In this document: piece by piece, positions 1 through 8,362 of the stretch
How positions within the stretch are numbered: the first letter of the stretch is position 1
Layout of the letters: every line of letters begins with the position of its first letter
Assembly (NCBI GenBank): GCA_021811685.1
Contig: JAJZNT010000031.1
Coordinates: forward strand, 1-33,708
Direction: 5' to 3'
Source: a bacterium
Lineage (GTDB): Bacteria > Patescibacteriota > Saccharimonadia > Saccharimonadales > UBA4665
DNA length: 33,708 nucleotides
Notes under the pieces: generated by a model
Databases searched by the model: none
The model's input: only the letters and a program-made list of their open reading frames with translations
Told to the model about the DNA's origin: nothing
Program-made: the position numbers and the translations under genes

Positions 1-44
1 ATGTATAGTTTATTAGGTTTTGTTTTTTTAGAGCTTAGATTAAA

Positions 45-1088
45 TTATTCAGTTTCGTCTAGTGCGTATGTTGCTTTAGCTACCCGACGGAATTGAGGCT
101 TACCTTGTAGGTTTAACAAAATGGTTGTTTCTTTAACAAAACGACTCTTTAATACACGTTTAACTATTTCATCACGGTGTAGCGGTTCCTTAGCTTCACG
201 TAGGACCTCGCTAATTATGTCAGCCACCGTTCCTTTTTCGTAGCCCCATTCTTTAAGTGCGTATATGCCGCGGCCTATAAGCACGAATCGCTTATCTTTA
301 ATTAATTCATTGTGGATTGCCTGGGTAGTAACATTTTTACGTTTGAAATCGCTTTGCTTTATTGCCTCGGCAATTTCGTTGAAGTGCATATGTCGGCCTT
401 TTTGGCTAAGAATAACGTAAATCTTATCCCTTATGTTCTTAGGATTTACTAGTGGCCACTTAATAAGACCCCATTGCTCATTTAGCTTAGCTAGATGCTT
501 AGAGGTACTTGCCAGGGCTTCTGCCTGAATTATGTCTTTAATCCCGGCTTGTCCGGCGATGTATTCAATATGCTTGGGCTCACCTATCTTAGTAATGGCT
601 TTAACTACATCCGCTGACGCTTCTTTTAGTGACTTTTCGGTAAATGACTTACTGCTGGCTACGCTGGCGTAGTTATTATCGTCATCAGTAATTACTATCA
701 GGTCCGGGCATAGATCACATAAGAAAGCTATCCTTGACTGCTCTGTTCGGTCCTGGCTATTCACTAGTTGATTTGTCAGGTCGCTAACCCTGATTACCTT
801 CCCTGTTTTGTTTAATATTGGCATAACGAGTGTCTGGAAGTTGTCTATACCCAGCAGTTTATGCTGCTGCCCTGCTTGACGGAGTTTCTGGACTACAGCT
901 TTCTCGAGTTGGCGGACTCTTTCCCTGGTAATGCCCAATAACTCACCAATTTGCTCTAACGTTTCACGACGCTCAAATAGACCAAAACGGCGGGAAATAA
1001 TTTCCCTTTCCCGGTCGCGCTCAATCGAGCGAAGTACGCCGTTAACCATATCTTTAGTGGAAAGCGATTTGCTGGATTTGTCTGCCAT
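45..1088 (-). CDS. Sigma-70 region 4-like HTH protein fused to a C-terminal HARE-HTH (RNAP delta-like) domain
   Basis: N-terminus 'REREIISRRFGLFERRETLEQIGELLGITRERVRQLEKAVVQKL' is sigma-70 region 4-like; 'GRHMHFNEIAEAI...NELIKDKRFVLIGRGIYALKEWGY' is HARE-HTH-like. Confidence 0.8.
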   Translation of the reverse strand: MADKSSKSLSTKDMVNGVLRSIERDREREIISRRFGLFERRETLEQIGELLGITRERVRQLEKAVVQKLRQAGQQHKLLGIDNFQTLVMPILNKTGKVIRVSDLTNQLVNSQDRTEQSRIAFLCDLCPDLIVITDDDNNYASVASSKSFTEKSLKEASADVVKAITKIGEPKHIEYIAGQAGIKDIIQAEALASTSKHLAKLNEQWGLIKWPLVNPKNIRDKIYVILSQKGRHMHFNEIAEAIKQSDFKRKNVTTQAIHNELIKDKRFVLIGRGIYALKEWGYEKGTVADIISEVLREAKEPLHRDEIVKRVLKSRFVKETTILLNLQGKPQFRRVAKATYALDETE

Positions 1089-1256
1089 AACTCTTTATCG
1101 TTAAATTATTACTGAACTCACTAATGTTATTATACAACACATGCTCTAAAAAAGCAAAATAAACCTTCTATAGATTTATTGTAGCACAATAATGACTATC
1201 GTGCATAGACGATGTTATAGGAGTAATACGATACAACAGACTTGAACTGTGCAAAA

Positions 1257-3542
1257 CTATTTAGTCTTCTTGTTTCTAAAACGACGCCTACGGGTGGGTG
1301 CCTTGGCTAAAATCTCTTCGGCTTCTTGTTGGGTTATTGCAGAGGGGTCTTTATCTTTAGCTATACGACCGTTACGTTTACCGTCTGTTACATATGGCCC
1401 ATATGGCCCGTTTAACACCCTAATGCCCTTTTCCAGTTCCTTTATCTTTCTGCTGGACTCTTTACTTATTTTTTCTTCTATTAACTCCCTAGCGCTTGCC
1501 TCATCAATAGTAAGAGGGTCATGTCCCTTAATCGAGACTGAAATCCCGCCCGCCTTTACATATGGACCAAATCTGCCAATGCTTGCAGTAATCTCCTCTC
1601 CGCCAACCGTTTTACCGACTATGCGCGGTAGTTTGAACATTTCAAGAGCTTGGTCTATGGTTACAGTTTCGATCTTGCATCCTGGCGGCATAGGTGCAAA
1701 TTCGGGTTTTTTCTCATCAGACGTCTCTCCTCTTTGAAGCATCGGACCGAATCGGCCGAAACGGGCATATATCGGACGCTTGCTGGCAGGGTCCTGCCCC
1801 AACAACCTAGCTTGAGAAACTTCTTGGCGGGTTACTGAATCGGTCTTTTCAATTAAGGGGTGAAACTCCTTATAGAACTCCTTAATCATGCTTTGCCATT
1901 GCCTTTCGCCTCTGGCTATTTCGTCGAAGTCTTCTTCTGCTTTTGCCGTAAAGTCGTAATCAACTACTGAGGGGAAGTATTTAACTAAGAAATCGGTTGT
2001 AACTTCAGCGATTGAAGTCGGAAGCAGTTTATTTCTGTCTGAGCCAAACGTTTCCTGTTCGGTTGACGAGATTATTTCCCCTTTCTTTAATTCCAGTTTG
2101 GTTATTTGGCGTTCTTCGCCCTCCAGGTCGGTTTTCTCTACGTAGCCACGGCTTTGGATGGTGGAAATTGTAGGTGCATAAGTGCTTGGTCTGCCTATTC
2201 CTAGTCGCTCAAGCTTTCTTACTAGGCTGGCTTCACTGTAGCGGGCTGGACCACGGCTAAACTGTTCCTTGGCGCTTAATTCGCCTAGCTTAAGGGGGTC
2301 ACCCGTTTTAACTATAGGTAAGATGACATCCTCTTTTGCTCCTCCCCACACCTTAATAAAACCGTCAAAAAGCAGAACTTCACCCTGGGCGATAAATAAC
2401 TCCTGTCTGTCAGAGACGGCTATGGTTATCTCAGTTCGGGATATTTTAGCATCTGCCATCTGGGAAGACACGGCGCGTTTCCATATAAGATCATATAGCC
2501 GCTTTCTGTTATTATCTCCCTCAATTGAAAGTTTGCTTACATTTGTCGGGCGTATGGCTTCATGGGCTTCCTGTGCACTGTTACTTTTAGTCTTATACTG
2601 ATGAGCTTTGTGATAATCTGCTCCATATTCCTTCTCAATAAATTTACCGATTGATTCAATTGCCAAAGCGGATAACTGGGTACTGTCCGTACGCATATAG
2701 GTTATAAGGCCGGCTTCGTATAGTTGCTGGGCAATCGTCATGGTTTGGCGAACGCTGAAACTTAGTTGGCGCGAGGCTTCCTGTTGTAGTGTACTGGTAG
2801 TAAAGGGTGCTCCCGGACTGCGTCTGGCGGGCTTAGTGGACAGATCAAGGACACTGAAGTTACTCTTTGAAATCTGCTTTAGCCACTCCGATACGCTCCC
2901 TTGCGTTGGAAGCTCAGTCTTTAAGGTTGCCGGTATCTGGCCTTTTTGGTGTAAAAATACGGCGCTTACCTTAAAACTTGCCTCCGGTTTGAAGTTTCGG
3001 ATTTCTCTTTCCCGCTCAACTATCAGACGAACTGCTACAGATTGAACCCTGCCCGCACTTAAGCCGGTACGGACTTTCTTCCATAGTACCGGGCTGAGCT
3101 CGTAGCCCACTAAGCGGTCAAGTACTCTTCTAGCCTGCTGAGCATCGACTAATCTAAGGTCTACCTTTCTCGGGTTATTGATTGCTGCTTCGATTGCCGG
3201 CTTGGTGATCTCATGAAAGACAATTCGTTTCGTCTTCTTCGGGTCTAGACCTAAAACCTGTGTCAAATGCCAAGCTATAGCCTCTCCTTCCCTATCTTCA
3301 TCACTAGCCAGCAGTACGTCGTTACCCTTAGCTAGCTTCTTTAGATCAGATATAACCTTTTCTTTACCGTCGCTTACTTCGTAGTTAGGCTTAAAGTTGT
3401 GCTCTATATCGATATTCAGGCCTTTTGACGGTAAATCCCTAATGTGGCCGAAGCTACTTTTAACCGTATAGCCGCTACCCAGAAAAGCCTCGATGGTTTT
3501 GGCTTTAGCCGGACTTTCAACTATCACAAGATTTTTGGACAT
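1257..3542 (-). CDS. topA: DNA topoisomerase I
   Basis: 'MSKNLVIVESPAKAKTIEAFLG', 'ASDEDREGEAIAWHL', 'LITYMRTDSTQLS', 'GIGRPSTYAPTISTIQSRGYV'. Confidence 0.97.
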   Translation of the reverse strand: MSKNLVIVESPAKAKTIEAFLGSGYTVKSSFGHIRDLPSKGLNIDIEHNFKPNYEVSDGKEKVISDLKKLAKGNDVLLASDEDREGEAIAWHLTQVLGLDPKKTKRIVFHEITKPAIEAAINNPRKVDLRLVDAQQARRVLDRLVGYELSPVLWKKVRTGLSAGRVQSVAVRLIVEREREIRNFKPEASFKVSAVFLHQKGQIPATLKTELPTQGSVSEWLKQISKSNFSVLDLSTKPARRSPGAPFTTSTLQQEASRQLSFSVRQTMTIAQQLYEAGLITYMRTDSTQLSALAIESIGKFIEKEYGADYHKAHQYKTKSNSAQEAHEAIRPTNVSKLSIEGDNNRKRLYDLIWKRAVSSQMADAKISRTEITIAVSDRQELFIAQGEVLLFDGFIKVWGGAKEDVILPIVKTGDPLKLGELSAKEQFSRGPARYSEASLVRKLERLGIGRPSTYAPTISTIQSRGYVEKTDLEGEERQITKLELKKGEIISSTEQETFGSDRNKLLPTSIAEVTTDFLVKYFPSVVDYDFTAKAEEDFDEIARGERQWQSMIKEFYKEFHPLIEKTDSVTRQEVSQARLLGQDPASKRPIYARFGRFGPMLQRGETSDEKKPEFAPMPPGCKIETVTIDQALEMFKLPRIVGKTVGGEEITASIGRFGPYVKAGGISVSIKGHDPLTIDEASARELIEEKISKESSRKIKELEKGIRVLNGPYGPYVTDGKRNGRIAKDKDPSAITQQEAEEILAKAPTRRRRFRNKKTK

Positions 3543-3629
3543 TACTACATCTTAAGCAATAGCAGCGCTTATTTGCAATTTAATATCTAAAATTCTTACT
3601 AGATTTTTTAAGCTAATAAGCCGATAGGC

Positions 3630-3803
3630 CTAATAACCGAAGTACTTCCCTGCCTTATACCCAATATATATACCGCCAAAGGCTCCGACAATCCCAAGCA
3701 AGATGCTCCAGCCGCCAAGCCAATTACCATGATCCATGACCTGCCCTATCCACCCGCCCAAGGTACTAAATATTAAAATAGAAAAAGAAATAATTCGTTT
3801 CAC
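3630..3803 (-). CDS. Small two-TM membrane protein (57 aa, GTG start; absent from the supplied ORF track)
   Basis: Reverse-strand translation VKRIISFSILIFSTLGGWIGQVMDHGNWLGGWSILLGIVGAFGGIYIGYKAGKYFGY*; the glycine-rich TM hairpin resembles small AtpZ/AtpI-type or CPR 2-TM proteins. Confidence 0.6.
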   Translation of the reverse strand: MKRIISFSILIFSTLGGWIGQVMDHGNWLGGWSILLGIVGAFGGIYIGYKAGKYFGY

Positions 3804-3883
3804 TAAACAAATTCTACCACAAGCATAATGACAGGTGTTCTAAAACATAGAATTGGCAATATAGAAACTACATGAGAAAAGTA

Positions 3884-3912
3884 TTGACATAAAGACATAC
3901 TTTTGCTAAAAT
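3884..3912 (+). promoter_or_regulatory. Sigma70-type promoter for the + strand ncRNA candidate
   Basis: TTGACA (3884-3889), 17-nt spacer, TAAAAT (3907-3912); no annotated + strand CDS follows. Confidence 0.75.
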
Positions 3913-3919
3913 TGCCATT

Positions 3920-4265
3920 TGTGAGTTTTAAAATCTTTTATGCTCACGTACCTTTTACCCATTCTAACAATGTTAGATTGCTTTAGAGCACGGACCATTG
4001 AAAAAGTAGTTGTTACCCTCCACTACTGTCCCAAGAGGCATCATCTTAGATGTCGTTCTAAAGCAAACTAACCCTTTCAAGTAAACCCCCGATCAAGTGC
4101 GAGCCTAAATGGTTTTACGGGTTTCCGAAAAGACACATGACTTATTTTTTTCGTCTTGTTGTTTCGCCCGGGTGGGCTTGAAGGGCATGCAAGGGGCAAC
4201 TTTTTGTTGCCCCTGAGAGCAGACTGACGAGCGGTGCCCACCCCCTCTCGTCGGTCTGTTTTTGG
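3920..4265 (+). ncRNA. Structured non-coding RNA candidate between topA and pth (family not recognised)
   Basis: Consensus promoter, intrinsic terminator and multiple stems: TCTAAC-aat-GTTAGA (3963-3977), TTGCTTTAGAGC/GTTCTAAAGCAA (3978-3989/4055-4066), GGAC..AGTAGT/ACTACTGTCC (3992-4031), GGCATC/GATGTC (4037-4054), GGGGCAAC-ttttt-GTTGCCCC (4193-4213). Confidence 0.75.
4220..4264 (+). terminator. Rho-independent terminator of the ncRNA candidate
   Basis: CAGACTGACGAG (4220-4231) pairs with CTCGTCGGTCTG (4247-4258) with one U.G wobble, followed by TTTTT. Confidence 0.8.
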
Positions 4266-4266
4266 T

Positions 4267-4908
4267 TTAAACAATAAACGTGCGGGTGTCAGTAGCTAGC
4301 TTTTTAGAGTAAACCAATTCGCTCAAAATAGCAGTGCATTCCTGACCCAAATTATTTAGTTGCTTCTCTTCCTTGGCAGAAAATTTTTGCAATACATAAT
4401 CTGCACTGTCTATTTCTAAGGGCTTTTTGGGTCCGATACCGATTCGGATTCGTCCGTAATCCTCGCCGATTTTTGAGCTTATGGACTTAATTCCATTATG
4501 TCCGGCAGATTGGCCTCCCAAACGGGTGCGTATATTACCGAACTTAACGTCTAAATCGTCATGAATTACGGTAACGCTCTCGGGCTGAATCTTGTAAAAG
4601 TTCATAACGGATAATACAGCGTCGCCGCTTAGGTTCATGTAGGTGGTAGGCTTGATCGCAATTATTCTAGTGTCACCGATTACTCCTGAAGAAAACAGGC
4701 ATTTAAGGTCGGCTTTATTGACCCATTGGCTCATTTCGCTGAACTTATCAACAAAGCGGTCTAGGCAAAAAAATCCTATATTGTGCCTGGTATTGGCATA
4801 TTTTGCTTCAGGATTACCTAGCCCTACAATGACCAGACTGTTGTTTAAGCCCGTAGCATAATAATTGGTTGGTAGTGCCACTTGCGGTCGTTTTTGCAGC
4901 CAGCCCAC
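4267..4908 (-). CDS. pth: Peptidyl-tRNA hydrolase
   Basis: 'LVIVGLGNPEAKYANTRHNIGF', 'KPTTYMNLSGDAV', 'VIHDDLDVKFGNIRTRLGGQSAGHNGIKSI'. Confidence 0.95.
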   Translation of the reverse strand: MGWLQKRPQVALPTNYYATGLNNSLVIVGLGNPEAKYANTRHNIGFFCLDRFVDKFSEMSQWVNKADLKCLFSSGVIGDTRIIAIKPTTYMNLSGDAVLSVMNFYKIQPESVTVIHDDLDVKFGNIRTRLGGQSAGHNGIKSISSKIGEDYGRIRIGIGPKKPLEIDSADYVLQKFSAKEEKQLNNLGQECTAILSELVYSKKLATDTRTFIV

Positions 4909-6276
4909 TTAATTATCTCCACTTTTTAAGCGTAATTTTTTACCAGCCGGGTGCGCTTCATGTTTTTCTATAAACCACAACTGAATCGGGTTACCAAAAA
5001 AGCCGAATTGCTCACGTATTCGCCTCTCTAAATAGCGGCGGTAACTCCAGTGGACGAAACGGGTTTGGCTGCCGAATATTTTAAATGCCGGGATTTCGTT
5101 GTCAGTTTCTTGGACAATGTAGTTTAGTTTGGGGCTGTGGTTTTTTACGCCCGCTGGAGGGTGCTCACGGACAGCTCTTTTTAACAAGTGATTAAGCTCC
5201 GGCGTAGAAACTGTAATTTCCCTGCCGCTTTTTATATTTAACACCAGCTCAAACAGTTTAGTTATGTTTTGGCCGCTGACAGAAGACGTTACTACTAAAG
5301 GGGCCCAATCTACGAACTCGTAGTCGTTTGAGACCTGCTTGATAAGGCCGTCGTAGTCGAAGTCCGCATGCTCGCTTAAAATATCCCACTTGCTAATAAC
5401 TAAAGCCAGACCTCTGCCCGCTTCTTTTATTAGCCCGGCTATTTTTTGATCTTGTGCTGTGTTCGGTTCACTTGCATCAATTAGTAAAAGACAAATATCC
5501 GCCTCTTCTATGGCGGATAAAGCCCTTAAGACGCTGAACTTCTCAACTCCCCTTTCGATCTTGCCGCTTTTGCGGATTCCGGCGGTGTCCATCAGCTCAA
5601 TCTCTTGGTTTTTAAAACGTACTACTGCCCGGTTAATATCTCTCGTCGTTCCGGCTCTCTCGGCGACTAAGGCCTGCTGCTTGTTGAGCAAGCCGTTAAA
5701 CAGGCTTGACTTTCCGACGTTAGGCCTGCCCAGAAGAGCAACCTTAAGTCTTTCGCCCTCGTTTCTCAGCGGAACCTTGGCAATGTTCTTAGTAATTGTT
5801 TCAAGCAGTTCGTGGATACCCCTAGACTGGGTAACGCTAGTTGCGGTAATGTTGCTAATGCCAAGCTTAGCAAAAGCAAAAACTTCCTCATTACTGGCCC
5901 TGTCTACTTTATTTACTACCAGGATAACCGGCTTTTGGCTTTTTAGCGCTAATGTTGCCACCTGACGGTCTTCGTTACTGATCGGCACATCAGCCTCTAC
6001 GACCACCAGAATAATATCTGCACTTTGGCTGGCTTGAATAATCTGGTCCTGAATTGATTGTTCAAAATCGTCCTCCGGGTCTTTTATGCCTGCCGTGTCA
6101 ACCACCCAAAACTGCTGGCCTAGAAAGACAGCTTTTGCCGATATGCTGTCTCTGGTTGTCCCTGCTTCCCGGGCTACAATTGCCTCACGGCGCTCTATTA
6201 GCGCATTAAACAGGCTGGACTTGCCTACGTTGGCTCTGCCTACGATTGCGACAATCGGTAATCTTTTACTGTTCAT
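4909..6276 (-). CDS. der: Ribosome biogenesis GTPase Der (EngA), two tandem G domains
   Basis: 'VAIVGRANVGKSSLFNAL' and 'VALLGRPNVGKSSLFNGL', NKVD motif, KH-like C-terminus. Confidence 0.96.
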   Translation of the reverse strand: MNSKRLPIVAIVGRANVGKSSLFNALIERREAIVAREAGTTRDSISAKAVFLGQQFWVVDTAGIKDPEDDFEQSIQDQIIQASQSADIILVVVEADVPISNEDRQVATLALKSQKPVILVVNKVDRASNEEVFAFAKLGISNITATSVTQSRGIHELLETITKNIAKVPLRNEGERLKVALLGRPNVGKSSLFNGLLNKQQALVAERAGTTRDINRAVVRFKNQEIELMDTAGIRKSGKIERGVEKFSVLRALSAIEEADICLLLIDASEPNTAQDQKIAGLIKEAGRGLALVISKWDILSEHADFDYDGLIKQVSNDYEFVDWAPLVVTSSVSGQNITKLFELVLNIKSGREITVSTPELNHLLKRAVREHPPAGVKNHSPKLNYIVQETDNEIPAFKIFGSQTRFVHWSYRRYLERRIREQFGFFGNPIQLWFIEKHEAHPAGKKLRLKSGDN

Positions 6277-6289
6277 GAACTAGCTTTGC

Positions 6290-6976
6290 TTACTTTCTAT
6301 CATTAACTGATTCTTGCCCGCCTAAGGATTTCCACTCCCCGGAATTTAACTTCCCTAAGCTAAAGTTCCCCATGCTGATGCGCTTAAGTCCCACTACCCT
6401 ATATCCTACACTAAAAAAAGTTCGTCTTATCTGCCGGTTTCGTCCTTCGCTCATAACTACTCTTAACTTACGACAGTCTTTATCCGTTATATCGATGCTT
6501 AAACTACTGATACCATCCTCTAGCAACAACCCTTTTTCGATTGCGCGCTTGTCTTTCTGTGTTAGCGGCCGATCAAGCGTAACAGCGTAAACCTTATTTT
6601 TATCTTCTGAAGGGTGCATCAGTTTATTTGCAAGGTTTCCGTCGTCCGTAAGGATTAGTAATCCTGAGGAGTCTTTATCTAGTCTGCCCACGGGCTTAAG
6701 TTTGCTCATACTATCCGGCAGCAATTGATAAATAGTTTTACTTCCCTGTCCTTCACGGCTAACTACATACCCAACCGGCTTATTTAGCAGTATGAGTGTA
6801 GATTTTGCCGGCAGAACTAGCGGTTTATCATCCAGGGCCACCTTGGATATACTATTTACAATTTGCCCCACGGGTGCGGTCTGTCCGTCGACGCTTATTC
6901 TTCCCTGTTTTATGAGTTCATCAGCTTTACGGCGGCTTACTCCGGTTGAGCGGGCCACGAATGCGTTAAGGCGCAT
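6290..6976 (-). CDS. Pseudouridine synthase, RluB/RsuA family (S4 plus catalytic domain)
   Basis: S4 domain 'MRLNAFVARSTGVSRRKADELIKQGRISVDG'; 'PVGRLDKDSSGLLILTDDGNLANKLMHP'; 'EGRNRQIRRTF'. Confidence 0.93.
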   Translation of the reverse strand: MRLNAFVARSTGVSRRKADELIKQGRISVDGQTAPVGQIVNSISKVALDDKPLVLPAKSTLILLNKPVGYVVSREGQGSKTIYQLLPDSMSKLKPVGRLDKDSSGLLILTDDGNLANKLMHPSEDKNKVYAVTLDRPLTQKDKRAIEKGLLLEDGISSLSIDITDKDCRKLRVVMSEGRNRQIRRTFFSVGYRVVGLKRISMGNFSLGKLNSGEWKSLGGQESVNDRK

Positions 6977-6984
6977 AATTCCTA

Positions 6985-8334
6985 TTATAGGGAGATATTG
7001 TTCGGATCGTTAGCATCAAAAGGGGTTGTCGGGTCGTTCATAGACGCAGCGCTGGCATTGGGATCAGGAGCAATCGATTGTCCGGGTACTACCGGCTCTT
7101 CCTGAGCTGCTAATTCTTCCAGGCTCTTTTGGGGCTTGGTGTTCTCCAAGGGTTTAATTACTTTTCTTCCGGTTATCTCTGTCGGGGAATCCTCTGTATT
7201 CGTAGTGCTGTTTACCGCCACAGGATCGGTTGCCGGTAGGGCTGGTGTTGCTGCTTTCTGCTCCCCTTTGGTTGAGGCATCATCCATCAGTTTATTAACT
7301 GCTTGGGATAGGGTCTGGTCATTTGCCGCCTGGTTGTTTATTGAATCGGAAGTTGCCTGTGCGGCTTCCGGGTTAGTAGGATGCACCATAGGCGGGCCTG
7401 AGGTCGGTGTAACAATATCTTCTTGATGCACCGGCGTATCATCCGGTTTGGCCTCAGTTTGCTCGTCCGACATCTTGTTAATAAAGTCGTTTATTTGTTT
7501 GCTTACTGTAACGTTTTCTTGGTCCGTAGACTGAGATTCTGTTTGAGATATCTGGCCGTTTGCATCTATAGAAATTGCCCCGGGCTCAATTGATGTTGAA
7601 GTCGGGGGCGTTGTGGATTGTGCCGACGTCTGGAGAGGCTCGTTTTTAGCCGGCTCAGGGATAGCACTTCCCTGATCTCCTGGAGCCGGTGCCGGTGGCG
7701 GGTCGATTTCTGCTACTGGGGGTTGAACTTGAGGAGTAGGTTCTGGTGCTGGAGCCGGTGCCTCTAGCGGAGTCACGTCTGTTGTCGGTGTAGCTGCCAC
7801 TGGCGGTTCGGCTGGGGGTTCGCTAGGCGGTTCGGCTGGGGGTTGAACTTGAGGAGTAGGTTCTGGTGCTGGAGCCGGTGCCTCTAGCGGAGTCACGTCT
7901 GTTGTCGGTGTAGCTGCCACTGGCGGTTCGGCTGGGGGTTCGCTGCCTGCTACTGAAGCTTCTCCGTTATCTTCTAATAGATCGTGAGAAACTTTAACAA
8001 TATCTTCTAAAGTAACCTGGGATTTAACTAGATATCGGTCGGCTCCAAGGTGACTGGCCCGGCTTTGATCTTCAGCCTGGCCCAGAGCCGTAAGCATTAT
8101 TACTTTTGTATTTTTTAGTTCAGCTGTATTGCGGAGAATGTCTAGCATTTCAAAGCCACTGATCTTGGGCATCATCACATCTGAGATAATTAAGTCTGGC
8201 CGTTCGTCCTTGGCAACAACTAGCGCTTCTTCACCGTCTTTCGCCGAAACGATCGTATAGCCCTCTGCTTGCAAGCGGGCTTCATATATTTCGCGTAGGT
8301 TATTGTCGTCTTCTACTAGGAGGATCTTTGGCAT
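6985..8334 (-). CDS. Response regulator receiver domain with a long Pro/Ala/Thr-rich low-complexity tail
   Basis: 'MPKILLVEDDNNLREIYEARLQAEGY...PDLIISDVMMPKISGFEMLDILR' REC domain, then about 300 aa of P/A/T/E-rich tail. Confidence 0.9.
   Translation of the reverse strand: MPKILLVEDDNNLREIYEARLQAEGYTIVSAKDGEEALVVAKDERPDLIISDVMMPKISGFEMLDILRNTAELKNTKVIMLTALGQAEDQSRASHLGADRYLVKSQVTLEDIVKVSHDLLEDNGEASVAGSEPPAEPPVAATPTTDVTPLEAPAPAPEPTPQVQPPAEPPSEPPAEPPVAATPTTDVTPLEAPAPAPEPTPQVQPPVAEIDPPPAPAPGDQGSAIPEPAKNEPLQTSAQSTTPPTSTSIEPGAISIDANGQISQTESQSTDQENVTVSKQINDFINKMSDEQTEAKPDDTPVHQEDIVTPTSGPPMVHPTNPEAAQATSDSINNQAANDQTLSQAVNKLMDDASTKGEQKAATPALPATDPVAVNSTTNTEDSPTEITGRKVIKPLENTKPQKSLEELAAQEEPVVPGQSIAPDPNASAASMNDPTTPFDANDPNNISL
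7716..7944 (-). repeat. Tandem direct repeat, 120-bp period (two copies, 40-aa unit) inside the response regulator tail
   Basis: 'ctgggggttgaacttgaggagtagg...ggctgggggttcgct' occurs at 7716-7824 and again at 7836-7944 with no difference seen. Confidence 0.95.
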
Positions 8335-8362
8335 ACTTATTATTCTAGCTTATGCTTTAGAT

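Noticed and set aside
1249-3045. Several + strand ORFs (1249-1737, 1650-1838, 2269-2601, 2740-3045) opposite topA
   Set aside because: Antisense to a clear topA reading frame, low-complexity or Leu/Ser-rich translations, no recognisable domain; shadow ORFs.
3920-4265. Assignment of the ncRNA to RNase P, tmRNA, SRP RNA or 6S RNA
   Set aside because: By eye there is no GAGGAAAGTCC-type P4 core, no tRNA-like 3' end with tag ORF, no GGAAGGAAGCAGCC SRP loop, and no single long 6S-like hairpin. A covariance model search is still needed.
4077-4274. 65-aa - strand ORF across the topA-pth intergenic region
   Set aside because: No family features, it lies over the structured + strand ncRNA, and promoter, terminator and G.U asymmetry favour RNA on the + strand.
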